This document shows positions 17,727 to 27,057 of a DNA stretch of 64,000 bases, piece after piece. Position 1 is the first letter of the stretch. Each line of letters starts with the position of its first letter. The notes below the pieces were generated by a model. That model had not been told where the DNA came from, searched no databases, and saw only the letters and a program-made list of their open reading frames with translations. Origin of the DNA: Pseudomonas proteolytica (GTDB taxonomy: Bacteria > Pseudomonadota > Gammaproteobacteria > Pseudomonadales > Pseudomonadaceae); assembly GCF_007858275.1 (NCBI RefSeq), contig NZ_VFEV01000022.1, positions 49,784 through 113,783 of the forward strand, read 5' to 3'. The position numbers and the translations under genes are program-made.

Positions 17727-18488
17727 ATGGTCAACGTCTCACAGGCACCGCTGATTCTAATCACGGGTGGAAGTCGTGGAGTGGGGGCCGCAACCGCCCG
17801 GCTGGCTGCGGCAAGAGGTTATGACGTGGCTATCAGCTACGTTGCCAACGAGCCCGCAGCGCGGGCGGTGGTTGCGGATATAGAAGCATTGGGGCGCAAA
17901 GCCTTGGCGATGCGGGCAGACAGTGCGGACCCCCAGCAGGTGGCCGATTTGTTCGCGGCCATCGATCGCACGTTCGGCCGCATTGACGTCCTGGTCAATA
18001 ACGCCGGGATGCTGGCGCCTCAGTCACGCCTGGAAGAGCTCGGCTTCGAGCGTATGCAGCGCATCTTTGCGGTCAATGCGATTGGGCCAATTCTCTGCGC
18101 GCAACAGGCGGTAAAGCGCATGTCTTACCGTCACAACGGCCCGGGCGGCGTGGTGATCAATGTCTCATCGGCCTCCGCGCGTCTTGGCAGTCCCAATGAG
18201 TACGTCGACTATGCGGCGTCAAAGGGGGCGTTGGAGACGTTCACCATTGGCTTTGCAAAGGAAGTGGCTCGGGAAGGCATACGCGTCAACTGTATTCGCC
18301 CCGGACATATTTATACCGACATGCATGCCAGTGGCGGTGAGCCGGGGCGGGTCGATCGTGTCAAGGACTCGATCCCCATGGGGCGGGGCGGACAGCCGGA
18401 GGAAGTGGCCCGCGCGATTCTATGGTTGGCGAGCGCCGAGGCATCGTTCGTGACCGGTACATTCCTGGACGTAACGGGCGGTAAATGA
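17727..18488 (+). CDS. Short-chain dehydrogenase/reductase (SDR)
   Basis: A 253-residue classical SDR of the FabG/glucose-1-dehydrogenase type. The cofactor motif TGGSRGVGAATA is near residue 13, NNAGM in the middle, and the catalytic YAASK has Tyr162 and Lys166 with the upstream Ser in NVSSASA; the C-terminus is a normal SFVTGTFLDVTGGK. ATG at 17727 is preceded by AGGAG at good distance, so a longer frame starting in the transporter gene was rejected. It reduces or oxidises a carbonyl/alcohol with NAD(P)(H); the substrate is unknown. It probably forms an operon with the exporter. Confidence 0.9.
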   Translation: MVNVSQAPLILITGGSRGVGAATARLAAARGYDVAISYVANEPAARAVVADIEALGRKALAMRADSADPQQVADLFAAIDRTFGRIDVLVNNAGMLAPQSRLEELGFERMQRIFAVNAIGPILCAQQAVKRMSYRHNGPGGVVINVSSASARLGSPNEYVDYAASKGALETFTIGFAKEVAREGIRVNCIRPGHIYTDMHASGGEPGRVDRVKDSIPMGRGGQPEEVARAILWLASAEASFVTGTFLDVTGGK

Positions 18489-18516
18489 GTCAGAGGCACG
18501 GATCATCGACTCGGTT

Positions 18517-19485
18517 TCAAGTAACAGCGGGTTGCCTCACCTTACGACTCAATCCAGGTGTTTTGCCCGTGATGCGCTTGAATGCACGACTGAAAGCGGC
18601 CTGCGATGTATAGCCCAAACGCTGCGCTACCTCTTCAATCGGTAGCCTTTCAAGGGTCAGCCACTGGCTCGCCAGCCGCATGCGCAGTTCGGTGACATAG
18701 CGTAGCGGGGCCATGCCAATCGTCAGCTGGAAGCGGTCCGCGAAGACCGAACGTGAGGTATTGCAGTGCTCGGCCAACTGCGCAACGGTCCAGTCGCGGC
18801 CCGGTTGCTGATGGAGCGCAAGCAGCGCGCCGGCCAAGCGTGGATCGCGCAAGGCGGCGACCAGGCCCGAGGCATTGCCGCAGGCGCACTCCACCCAACC
18901 GCGAACGACCATGGCAGCCACCACGTCGGCCAAGCGCGCGAGGATACCGGCGAAGCCGATACGGGCGGCGCTGACCTCACGCTCCATGGTGGTCAGGATT
19001 GGTACCAGGCCGGGGTAACGCTGGCCGCCGGCATCAATCAGCATCAGGCCCGGCATCAGCTTGCCAAGGCCATGGATACTGCCCAGTTCAAACTCCATAC
19101 AACCACTGAACAAAATAGTGCTCGGCGTGGAGCTGGCATCGGCGCCGGCATCCACTGCGCTGACGGTGTCACCGAGCGGGGCGCCGTCTAGACGGTCGAT
19201 GTCTAGAACAGGCGCGTGCGGATGTGAAAGCAGTTGATGGGCCGCGCCATGGGAGATGAACACGGCGTTGCCGGCAGACAGCTCGTAGGTGGTGCCATCC
19301 TCCATGCGCAGCACCGCATTACCGACGGCGATGAAGTGGAACCAGGCGTGCCCAGGCTTTTCCGGGAAGCCCAAACCGAAGGCGGGGCCTGCCTGGATAC
19401 GCCGGTATTCGACACCACGCAGGCGCATGCCACGCAATAGCTCGTTGATGAGGTCTGAGGAGAGAGCAAACTGGTCAGCAGGCAT
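18517..19485 (-). CDS. AraC family transcriptional regulator (cupin_6 type)
   Basis: A 322-residue regulator with an N-terminal cupin-like sensor (residues about 10-200, GHAWFHFIAVGNAVLRMEDGTTYELSAGNAVF) and a C-terminal double helix-turn-helix (about 215-315), including the signature RLGYTSQAAFSRAFKRITGKTPG. This AraC/cupin_6 group often controls a neighbouring efflux or oxidoreductase gene. It is divergent from the MFS transporter starting at 19589, which is therefore the natural target. The 103-base spacer would carry both promoters. Confidence 0.9.
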   Translation of the reverse strand: MPADQFALSSDLINELLRGMRLRGVEYRRIQAGPAFGLGFPEKPGHAWFHFIAVGNAVLRMEDGTTYELSAGNAVFISHGAAHQLLSHPHAPVLDIDRLDGAPLGDTVSAVDAGADASSTPSTILFSGCMEFELGSIHGLGKLMPGLMLIDAGGQRYPGLVPILTTMEREVSAARIGFAGILARLADVVAAMVVRGWVECACGNASGLVAALRDPRLAGALLALHQQPGRDWTVAQLAEHCNTSRSVFADRFQLTIGMAPLRYVTELRMRLASQWLTLERLPIEEVAQRLGYTSQAAFSRAFKRITGKTPGLSRKVRQPAVT

Positions 19486-19588
19486 CGTTCAGGTGTTTTA
19501 GTCAAAAAGAAGAGATTTTCAATCATAGATCATCCAGCTTACGGCGCCTAGACTTCGGTTCGTAATGAAGATTGGGAGATCCGTACAA

Positions 19589-20836
19589 ATGACCGACTGT
19601 GTATGTAATGCCGTCCCTGACCGCCATCCTGGCGCCGACTTGGATGTTGAGCCCGCGACCCCCGCGTGGATGGCCGTCTTTTCGTTGGCGATGGGGGTGT
19701 TCGGGTTACTGACCGCTGAGTACCTTCCGGCCAGTTTGTTGACGCTGATGGCCACTGACCTGGGAGTGTCCGAAGCGCTGGCTGGCCAGGCGGTAACGGT
19801 GACAGCCGTCGTAGCGCTGTTCGCCGGCTTGTTGGTGCCAGGCCTGACCCGTGGCATCGACCGGCGTTGGGTGTTGCTGGGGTTTTCCACGTTGATGGTC
19901 GCTTCCAATCTGTTGGTCGCCGTTTCCTCCAGCTTCGCGGTGCTGTTGTTGATGCGCATCTTGCTGGGTATTGCCCTAGGCGGGTTCTGGAGCATGGCGG
20001 CGGCGGTCGCGATGCGGTTGGTGCCGAGTGCTCTATTGCCTCGGGCGCTATCGATCATTTTCAGCGGCATTGCCATCGGGACGGTCGTTGCAGTGCCGCT
20101 GGGCAGCTATCTGGGCGGGCTTTATGGCTGGCGCAGCGCGTTCTTTGCAGCGGCGGCGGTAGGCATGGTGACCCTGGCTTTTCAGTCGTTCACTCTGCCG
20201 CGCCTCGCGCCGCGTCGGCCGGCAAGACTGCGCACTGTTTTAGAGGTGTTGCAGCGCCCAGGCATCGCCATGGGGATGTTCGGTTGCGTGCTGGTGCACA
20301 GCGGGCACTTCGCGATGTTCACCTATGTTCGGCCATTCCTTGAAGGGACTACGGGTATTGGCTCGCAAGGGCTGTCACTGATGTTGCTGGGGTTCGGTGT
20401 GGCCAACTTCGTCGGCACGCTGTTGGCCGGGAGGCTGTTGGAGCGCCACCCGCTGGCCACACTGGTGTTGATGCCCGCCCTGGTCGGCGTTGCAGCACTG
20501 GCGTTGGTGCTGTTGCCGGCGTCGTTGCCGGGGCAGGCGATACTCCTGGCGATCTGGGGCTTGGCCTTTGGTGGTGTGCCGGTAGCGTGGTCGAACTGGG
20601 TTGCCAGTGCGGTACCTGATCAGGCGGAAAGCGCCGGAGGCATGGTGGTGGCATCTGTGCAATCGGCCATCGCAACAGGCGCCGCCGCTGGCGGTGCAGT
20701 GTTCAGCCTCGGCGGTAGCGCAGGCGTATTCGTCGCAGCGGCTGTGCTGATGCTGCTGGCCGCGCTGTTGATTGCGCTGCGGGTCCGCGTCCCTTCTGCC
20801 CAGGGCGTTCCATCGTGGAAAGGACTCGGCCCATGA
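19589..20836 (+). CDS. MFS transporter, DHA1 (drug:H+ antiporter)-like
   Basis: A 415-residue inner-membrane protein with twelve predicted membrane segments. The first half carries VPGLTRGIDRRWVLLGFSTLMVASN and the motif RILLGIALGGFWSMAAAVAMRLVP, as in AraJ/NepI-like sugar or nucleoside efflux proteins. ATG at 19589 is preceded by GGGAGAT with eight-base spacing, favouring it over an upstream Met at 19565. Divergent from the AraC regulator, it probably exports a toxic compound or metabolite sensed by that protein. Confidence 0.88.
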   Translation: MTDCVCNAVPDRHPGADLDVEPATPAWMAVFSLAMGVFGLLTAEYLPASLLTLMATDLGVSEALAGQAVTVTAVVALFAGLLVPGLTRGIDRRWVLLGFSTLMVASNLLVAVSSSFAVLLLMRILLGIALGGFWSMAAAVAMRLVPSALLPRALSIIFSGIAIGTVVAVPLGSYLGGLYGWRSAFFAAAAVGMVTLAFQSFTLPRLAPRRPARLRTVLEVLQRPGIAMGMFGCVLVHSGHFAMFTYVRPFLEGTTGIGSQGLSLMLLGFGVANFVGTLLAGRLLERHPLATLVLMPALVGVAALALVLLPASLPGQAILLAIWGLAFGGVPVAWSNWVASAVPDQAESAGGMVVASVQSAIATGAAAGGAVFSLGGSAGVFVAAAVLMLLAALLIALRVRVPSAQGVPSWKGLGP

Positions 20837-20875
20837 CTCATGGCACAAAGAGCAGGCTGATTACGATGTAGCTCC

Positions 20876-22480
20876 TTATGATCGGTTCTCGCCCGCAGAT
20901 AGCCGATTTATCAGGAATCTAGCCAACACTTCGGTTTCACCAATTATCCACTTCGACTTCAGTGGCAGGGTGCATTGGGGTAACAACGTCTGAGGATCTC
21001 TTACGAAATGTGGGGTGTAGCCTAGCAATCCTGCGTAAAGCGCGGCGTTGCTAACCAGGCTTTCGTAGAAGCGCTCGAATAGCTCCTCCTCTTTTCGTTC
21101 TGAAAGCAGGCGATATTGCGCTTTACTGAACGCACATAGCTGTATGTAAAAAGGGATGAACAACGGTCCCGCTCTGTGTTTGGCCTGTTCGAGCGCGGCG
21201 CCGAAGTGCACGAGCGCTCGTTTGTCGTCACCGGCATACATGGCATCCTGGGCGAATTTCCATTCGTTAAGCCAGTTCGCTACTCTCCCTGACGCGATGT
21301 GCCAGGCGCCTTGCGCAAACAGCTTGTGTTCGTTCCTATATGCGAGATCCAGGCAGCTTGGAATCTCTGCAGCGCTGTTCAGTGAGCCCGGTAAACGCCT
21401 GATACCGTCAAGCTGTGCCTGGTAACGCAGGGAAGCCTGCTGGGCAAACGCTTCATCGTCGAGGGGGTACTGGTTGAATAACAATTCGAGCCAGTCGCTA
21501 CTCGGTATCGCATGACGTAGGTCAACCGGCGCTGTTTTGGAGCGGCTCCTCGCCTCACGTTCAAACGTCCCGCAATCTGCCACATGGATATTGAGGTTGT
21601 GAGCGATCATGGCCGCGAAGGCGTGCACTGCGAATGCTTTCTTATCGATCGCCTCCGGCAGCTGGCAGGTCAGCGGTTGAAGGGTTGGATAAAATATTTC
21701 CCATTTCACACGGCTAGGCTTGCGTAGTCGATCGATCACCTGTTTCGACTGAGTGTTCACGAGTTGGGAGGTGAAATCACAATTCCAAGCTTGCTCCCCG
21801 AGCGGCGCGTCTAGCTGAAACTGGTGATACTGATGAAGTTTGTGCAGCGAGATACCGGTTATGCTGCAAGCCAGGTCGGCGAAGCTCCTTAACGGCCACT
21901 GTTCGTCCTGATCCTCTGCCGGCCAAGTATTGCCATGTGACGTTGCGCGGGCGAGCACCTTCGTCAATTCAATCAAATCTTGGCTGAGAAACCACTGGTA
22001 GCTGGATGTTTGGCTGTGTGTGTTGCAAGCATATTCCCTGACAAACTCTCGGTAATGGGCAAAGGCCGACACATAAAAGTCGATCGCGAATTCGGATACA
22101 TTCCAACGTGCGTAACGTTCAGCGATTAAAGTCTGGATGTATTGGCTCAACTCCAAGTATTCATCGAACGATTCAAAGTCTGATTTGGACAGGTAATTCA
22201 CATAGGCTTGAATCGTTCTGCTCTTCTTAACCTTCTGCGCATCCTTTGGGGCTAGCTGGGCAGTGACGACTGCAAGGTCATCGAGAGAACCAAAGGTGCC
22301 GTTGTCTTTTTCAACTGCTTTAAAGGCCTGCCGTAACGCGGCGCGACGTTCTTTTTCGGTGGCGGATACGTGGAAGGTGAAGTCTTCGTTTTCACTGTTC
22401 CACAGGCCTAAGCAGTCGCATACGGCTTTGTGCAGGAAACCTAATGTCGGCAGTTGATCAGTGGTGGGTAGCATGGTCAT
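20876..22480 (-). CDS. Uncharacterised 534-residue protein, helical-repeat C-terminus
   Basis: No known family is recognised. The protein is soluble, has no signal peptide or membrane segment, and appears largely alpha-helical. Residues about 340-500 look like a TPR-type solenoid (FAQGAWHIASGRVANWLNEWKFAQDAMYAGDDKRALVHFGAALEQAKHRAG). An AAGGAA ribosome site sits six bases before the ATG at 22480. The gene is clearly more A+T-rich and uses less G/C at third positions than its neighbours, and is flanked by unrelated genes, which suggests recent transfer. It ends 40 bases from the convergent MFS gene. No catalytic motif can be claimed. Confidence 0.7.
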   Translation of the reverse strand: MTMLPTTDQLPTLGFLHKAVCDCLGLWNSENEDFTFHVSATEKERRAALRQAFKAVEKDNGTFGSLDDLAVVTAQLAPKDAQKVKKSRTIQAYVNYLSKSDFESFDEYLELSQYIQTLIAERYARWNVSEFAIDFYVSAFAHYREFVREYACNTHSQTSSYQWFLSQDLIELTKVLARATSHGNTWPAEDQDEQWPLRSFADLACSITGISLHKLHQYHQFQLDAPLGEQAWNCDFTSQLVNTQSKQVIDRLRKPSRVKWEIFYPTLQPLTCQLPEAIDKKAFAVHAFAAMIAHNLNIHVADCGTFEREARSRSKTAPVDLRHAIPSSDWLELLFNQYPLDDEAFAQQASLRYQAQLDGIRRLPGSLNSAAEIPSCLDLAYRNEHKLFAQGAWHIASGRVANWLNEWKFAQDAMYAGDDKRALVHFGAALEQAKHRAGPLFIPFYIQLCAFSKAQYRLLSERKEEELFERFYESLVSNAALYAGLLGYTPHFVRDPQTLLPQCTLPLKSKWIIGETEVLARFLINRLSAGENRS

Positions 22481-22506
22481 TTCCTTATAGAGAGTTCATC
22501 CCGATC

Positions 22507-22632
22507 CTAGGGAAATGAGAGCTTCTCACTAAGTATCAAAACAGCGATACGTGCCAGAAGATGAAGTTTGTACTGACGAATGGGGGCATCCTTTTCAAAC
22601 CATCCAAAGCGTGCCCTCAGATGTGCCACCAA
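22507..22632 (-). pseudogene. Possible small ORF or gene remnant upstream of the 534-residue gene
   Basis: A frame with a coherent, protein-like composition (LVAHLRARFGWFEKDAP, then IRQYKLHLLARIAVLILSEK) ends at TAG 22507-22509, only 27 bases before the ATG of the 534-residue gene and in the same direction. The open frame extends to about 22690 but has only TTG/GTG starts and no clear ribosome site. It may be the tail of a deleted gene or a short leader ORF. Weakly supported. Confidence 0.25.
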
Positions 22633-22716
22633 TGTAGCGATCCACTGGAGGTGAATGGAGCTCCATGGTGTGTGGAAAGGCAGAAATGATCAGATAAACA
22701 GCCTATCCGACGACGC

Positions 22717-23631
22717 CTAAAGACTCTCAGGATCCCCAAAGAACATCTGAATCCGCGAACGCAACCACCGTTCCCCCGGGTCATTATCCTGCGACCCTCG
22801 CCATGCCATGTGCAGTTCAAAGCTGCGCACCGGCAACGGTGGGTCTTCGGCGCGCAGGCCGCCGGCGGCGGTCAGGGCTTCGGCGGTGTAGTCCGGCACG
22901 GTCGCCAGGATGTCGGTGCCGGCCAGCAGGGTGCCCAGGCCGTTGAACTGTGGCACGGCCAGTACTACGTGGCGCTTGCGGTCGAGTTTTTCCAACTCTT
23001 CATCGATAAACCCGCTGAGGTCGCCAGCGAATGAGACCAGGGCGTGGGGGCGGGCGCAGAAGTCGTCCAGGCTCAGGGCGCCGGGCACACTGTCGGCGCG
23101 CAGTAGCTTGGGCAGGCTGCGCCGCAGCAGTTTGCGCTTGGCGTTGGCCGGTAGGTCGGCGGTGTAGCTGACGCCAATGGAGATTTCTCCGGAGGCCAGC
23201 AGGCCGGGCATCAGGATGTAGTTGACGCGCCGGATCACCAGCACGATGCCCGGCGCTTCGGCGCGCAGGCGCTTGAGCAGTTGCGGCAGCAGGGCGAACT
23301 CCACATCGTCCGACAGGCCGATGCGAAACACCGCGGTGCTGGTGGCTGGATCGAATTCGGCGGCGCGGCTGACGGCGGTGGAAATCGAATCCAGGGCCGG
23401 CGACAGCAAGGCGAAGATCTCTACCGCCCGTGCCGAGGGTTCCATGCTGCGCCCGGTACGCACGAACAGAGGATCGTCGAACAGCCCGCGCAGGCGTGAC
23501 AAGGCCGCGCTGATGGCGGGCTGGCCGAGGAACAATTTCTCGGCGGCGCGGGTCACACTGCGCTCATGCATCAAGGTTTCGAATACGATCAACAGGTTCA
23601 GGTCGACACGACGCAGGTCGTTACGGTTCAT
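22717..23631 (-). CDS. LysR family transcriptional regulator (NodD/NahR-like)
   Basis: A 304-residue LysR protein starting MNRNDLRRVDLNLLIVFETLM with helix-turn-helix residues RSVTRAAEKLFLGQPAISAALSRLR. The wording DLNLLxVFETLMxERSVTRAA is typical of the NodD/NahR/PA2551-like branch. A longer frame starting at 23694 adds 21 residues without family support. It is divergent from the medium-chain dehydrogenase gene at 23879, its likely target. Confidence 0.9.
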   Translation of the reverse strand: MNRNDLRRVDLNLLIVFETLMHERSVTRAAEKLFLGQPAISAALSRLRGLFDDPLFVRTGRSMEPSARAVEIFALLSPALDSISTAVSRAAEFDPATSTAVFRIGLSDDVEFALLPQLLKRLRAEAPGIVLVIRRVNYILMPGLLASGEISIGVSYTADLPANAKRKLLRRSLPKLLRADSVPGALSLDDFCARPHALVSFAGDLSGFIDEELEKLDRKRHVVLAVPQFNGLGTLLAGTDILATVPDYTAEALTAAGGLRAEDPPLPVRSFELHMAWRGSQDNDPGERWLRSRIQMFFGDPESL

Positions 23632-23878
23632 CTTGTGTCCTGGCAGATTCAGCGAACTTGACGTGAGCGGCCACATGGGAACAATGGCCGGCATGAATCT
23701 TACGGGGAAAGGCTGGTACTCTGCACCGGCTAATTCAGATTTCCTATGTTGCCTGGCGTATTTTCCTAGGCAGTGGAATCAATGACAGACATGACGACTA
23801 TTAATGGCGACCGGTGGCCTTGCCCCGAAAGCCCAGATAAAGTTCATGGCATTAGAGGTTACTTTGGCGAGGTTTGCG

Positions 23879-24901
23879 ATGTCCCGCACGATCCGTTTTC
23901 ACAAGTTTGGTCCGGCCGAGGTGCTCAAGTGCGAAGAGCATGAAGCCACGTTGCCCGCACCGGGCGAAGTGCAGGTGCGTGTCGAAGCGATTGGCATCAG
24001 CTGGTACGACATTCTCTGGCGGCAGAACCTGGCGTCCTCCCATGCCCGCCTGCCATCGGGCCTTGGCCATGAAATGGCTGGCGTGGTGGTGGCCGTGGGT
24101 GAGGGCGTCGACGACCTGGTGGTAGGCGACAAGGTTGCCAGCTTTCCGGCCGAAAGCCCCAATGATTACCCGGTGTATGGCGAGGTGATTGTATTGCCTC
24201 GTTCTGCCTTGACCCGTTACCCGGACGTGTTGAGCGCGGTGCAGGCCAGCGTGCATTACACGCCGTTGTTGATTGCCTACTTTGCCTACATCGATCTGGC
24301 ACGGGCCAAGCCCGGGCAGTTCGCCCTGGTCACGGATGCCAGCCATTGTGCCGGGCCATCGTTCGTGCAATTGGGCAAGGCTTTGGGGGTGCGGGTGATC
24401 GCGGCCACCAAGTCGCCGGAGGAGCGCGAATACCTGCTGTCCCTGGGCGCGGAAAAGGTCATCGTCACCGAAGAACAGGATTTGCTGATGCAAATCAACA
24501 AGTTCACGGATGGGCGCGGCGTGGATGTAGTGTTCGACGGCCTGGGCGGCCCGCAGATGTCGCTGTTGGGCGATGTACTCGCGCCCCGTGGCAGCCTGGT
24601 GCTGTACGGCCTGCAAGGCGGCAACCAGACCCCGTTCCCGGCCTGTGCCGCGTTCCAGAAGAACATCCAGTTCTTTGTGCACTGCATCGGCAACTTCACC
24701 GGCAAGCCGGAGTTGGGTATTGCTCAGGATCAAGCCGCGCTGCAGCGGGCCCTGAACGAGATCAACCAGTTGACCGCAGATGGCCTGCTGGTGCCGCTCA
24801 AGACCCGGGTGTTTCCATTCAGCCAGTTCGTCGACGCCCATCGCTACATGGATGAATGCCCGTGCCGTGAGCGGGTAGCGTTGCAGGTTGAAGCCGTTTG
24901 A
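23879..24901 (+). CDS. Medium-chain dehydrogenase/reductase (zinc-ADH / quinone-reductase-like)
   Basis: A 340-residue MDR enzyme. The GroES-like N-terminal half has GHEMAGVVVAVGEGVDDLVVGDKVASFP; the Rossmann half has ALVTDASHCAGPSFVQLGKALGVRVIAATKSPEE and GRGVDVVFDGLGGPQ. The usual catalytic zinc-ligand Cys is replaced (SWYDILWRQNL), so it is closer to NADPH:quinone oxidoreductase-type members than to true zinc alcohol dehydrogenases. I start at the Met of MSRTIRFHKFG, the normal family start, with GAGG upstream. Divergent from a LysR gene; probably reduces an enone, quinone or aldehyde. Confidence 0.87.
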   Translation: MSRTIRFHKFGPAEVLKCEEHEATLPAPGEVQVRVEAIGISWYDILWRQNLASSHARLPSGLGHEMAGVVVAVGEGVDDLVVGDKVASFPAESPNDYPVYGEVIVLPRSALTRYPDVLSAVQASVHYTPLLIAYFAYIDLARAKPGQFALVTDASHCAGPSFVQLGKALGVRVIAATKSPEEREYLLSLGAEKVIVTEEQDLLMQINKFTDGRGVDVVFDGLGGPQMSLLGDVLAPRGSLVLYGLQGGNQTPFPACAAFQKNIQFFVHCIGNFTGKPELGIAQDQAALQRALNEINQLTADGLLVPLKTRVFPFSQFVDAHRYMDECPCRERVALQVEAV

Positions 24902-25034
24902 TCTGTGGGAATGTTCGCAAACGGACATTCTGCGAGTGTTTGCCATGGGGCAAATACGCCATTTAGAAGGACTGGATCTACGTCCTTGCTGAGCCTCCTG
25001 CCGGGATTTCTTCCCTGCAAAACCTGCCCTTGAT

Positions 25035-25073
25035 GCCGCCGCTGCCCTGAATCCCAGAGCGGCGGCGTTTTGT
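25035..25073 (+). terminator. Rho-independent terminator after the dehydrogenase gene
   Basis: GCCGCCGCT (25035-25043) pairs with AGCGGCGGC (25058-25066), followed by GTTTTGTTT. A stable GC stem and T-rich tail about 130 bases after the dehydrogenase stop fit an intrinsic terminator. Confidence 0.75.
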
Positions 25074-25195
25074 TTGGGCGCTGCGGTCAATCCCCGCCCA
25101 CCGAACTGCACTGGTTTTTGCCCTGAGTCTGTATCTTTTAATCATCAATCAAGCGCTGATAATTGCCCGGTCACTTTCATCTCAAGGACTGAGCA

Positions 25196-25384
25196 ATGAA
25201 TACAGCAAACAACTCAAAACAACGGTTCGCCGAAACTAACAAGTCGCTTTGTATGCCGGCCCAAGGATGTGGGTCTGCAGAAAGAGCCTTTAAGTGTGCG
25301 CGAACCAAATCCGATTTTTACCCTGCGCCGCATATGTCAGATCATTCTTTAATATTCGAGTTAAAGATTAGTAGGAGGCTGTAA
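25196..25384 (+). CDS. Possible 62-residue small protein
   Basis: An ATG at 25196 preceded by AAGGA with nine-base spacing opens a 62-codon frame (MNTANNSKQRF...). It has three cysteines (SLCMPAQGCG, FKCART), is polar and basic, and resembles no family I know. It is more A+T-rich than surrounding genes and stands alone in a 700-base gap before the 470-residue unknown gene. It may be a genuine small protein, or chance; the gap otherwise holds only the terminator at 25035 and the promoter region of the next gene. Confidence 0.3.
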   Translation: MNTANNSKQRFAETNKSLCMPAQGCGSAERAFKCARTKSDFYPAPHMSDHSLIFELKISRRL

Positions 25385-25601
25385 GACCATTCCTAGGCCG
25401 GCCAGTGGGCCGCTGTAGGGGCTTTCCTCCGTAGGTGATGGCATCTTCGTCAGGATGTTCCAACTGGCGCTTTGTTGTGCGGTGCTAACATTTAGCTATC
25501 AGCCTTAATCACAACAGGCGTCAACTTTAAGTAAACGCAGATCGGACAGGCACGCCTAACTGCATGCCCGAAACTGCCAGTTAACCTCAGGTAGTAAAGC
25601 T

Positions 25602-27014
25602 ATGAGCGCTATTCACGAACAAGCCATGAATTATGTTTATCAGCAAGTTTTGCAGCGATTGCTGGGTCACTTTTCGCGAGCGGAGCGCACGGCACTTCAG
25701 TTATTGATTCAGCGATTGATTGTGGCGGCCGGGGGCCTGGAGCAGATCGGCGACTACAAGGTACTGGTGGCTCATGGGGGCGGTAAAAGCAGCAGTTACG
25801 CATTGGCTTTCCTGCGGGCTGCCCAATTGACCATTGCGGGACGCGCGCCGAGGAGTTTCCAATTGCGCGTCGCGACCCTGCGCCATACGGGCATGACGCA
25901 AGCGGCGCTGGACAGCATTCACCGTGGTTACAGCGCGTTGTTTTTCCATGACGACCCCAGGGTCGAGTTGCTGATGGTGGAAAACCAGGAGGTTTTGCCT
26001 TTCAACCATCTGCGGCCGGCGTCCGCCGCGGGGCAGGATGCGGGACGGCGCAACATGCTGATGGTCGGGCATATGAGCTCGGGGGATATCCGCGCCAGTT
26101 TGTGCAACGACGGCTACCTGTCCCTGGGGGATTTCTACCGCCGCATCACGGCGTGGGACGGCGGGGTACACGCCTTGGCCAGCAGCGATTCACCGCGCAA
26201 GCAGAATCAATACCTGGCGTGGCTGGCCAGGACCACCCGTGCTGCGGGCATGAAAGGTCATTCCGGGCAGCCATTGGCGCTCAACGCGTTGTTCTCCCGC
26301 ATGGACGATTGCAGTGCCGGTTATTACCGCAATGTGTATGGCGAGCATTACGCAGCACAGGATGCAGCCGCCGCCAAGGAGGTGCACCGTCACCTGGCCT
26401 ACATTGGCGTGGCTGACCTGTTACGCGCCACGGAGCACGGCTGCACGGCCTTGCTCAATGATTTCATGGGCTACAAGCAAGATGAGTTCGCCTTTCAGTT
26501 CAGCACCCCGGCCTACGCCAACCCGTTGCTGATGGCCCACCTGCATGGCCTGCATGCGCAAGTGCTGCAGGGCCTGGACTATCAGCAGGGTGTCACGCGG
26601 TTTATCGAGCAGGCCATCGGCTTCATGCGCCGTAAACAAATCCCTGACGTGCTGATTGCCCAAGCCGGGACGCGGGATGGCCGCGTATTGGCGGCGACGT
26701 ATGCCCGCGAGTTCTTTGGCCTGGAGGAAAGCCAATTGGTATGCCTGCTGTTTTCACCGTTTATCCAGCAAGGGCAGCGGCTGGAAGCCTTCTTGCGCCG
26801 CTGTCATCCCGGCATGCTGGTGGCGCTGCCCGAACTGCACAAAGCCCTTGAGGGCAAACCCTCGGCAGAGTTGATCCAGCACTGGATTGTCGATACCAGT
26901 GGCTTGCCCCTGGCGCTGTTGCAGCACCTGTACGGCGCCCATGTCGCGGCCAATGCGGCCTGTATCAACAGCGAGGATGGGGCCACGGTGCCGCATGGCA
27001 TACCAGGGCACTGA
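25602..27014 (+). CDS. Unrecognised 470-residue protein with PP-loop-like motif
   Basis: I do not recognise this family with certainty. After an N-terminal helical region, the strand-loop-helix YKVLVAHGGGKSSSYALAFLRAAQ (residues about 47-70) looks like the ATP pyrophosphatase PP-loop (compare FSGGKDS of PAPS reductases), and the following strand LRVATLRHTGM resembles the second conserved strand of that fold. Later parts (DCSAGYYRNVYGEHY, DVLIAQAGTRDGRVLAATYAREFFG) have no assignment. There is no signal peptide. A MocR-type regulator starts 43 bases downstream, so the two form a likely unit. If the PP-loop reading is right, it would adenylate a carboxylate or carbonyl. Confidence 0.6.
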   Translation: MSAIHEQAMNYVYQQVLQRLLGHFSRAERTALQLLIQRLIVAAGGLEQIGDYKVLVAHGGGKSSSYALAFLRAAQLTIAGRAPRSFQLRVATLRHTGMTQAALDSIHRGYSALFFHDDPRVELLMVENQEVLPFNHLRPASAAGQDAGRRNMLMVGHMSSGDIRASLCNDGYLSLGDFYRRITAWDGGVHALASSDSPRKQNQYLAWLARTTRAAGMKGHSGQPLALNALFSRMDDCSAGYYRNVYGEHYAAQDAAAAKEVHRHLAYIGVADLLRATEHGCTALLNDFMGYKQDEFAFQFSTPAYANPLLMAHLHGLHAQVLQGLDYQQGVTRFIEQAIGFMRRKQIPDVLIAQAGTRDGRVLAATYAREFFGLEESQLVCLLFSPFIQQGQRLEAFLRRCHPGMLVALPELHKALEGKPSAELIQHWIVDTSGLPLALLQHLYGAHVAANAACINSEDGATVPHGIPGH

Positions 27015-27057
27015 GGGTGATTGCGCTACGCCAGCCCGTGCTGCGGCAGCCAAGGTC

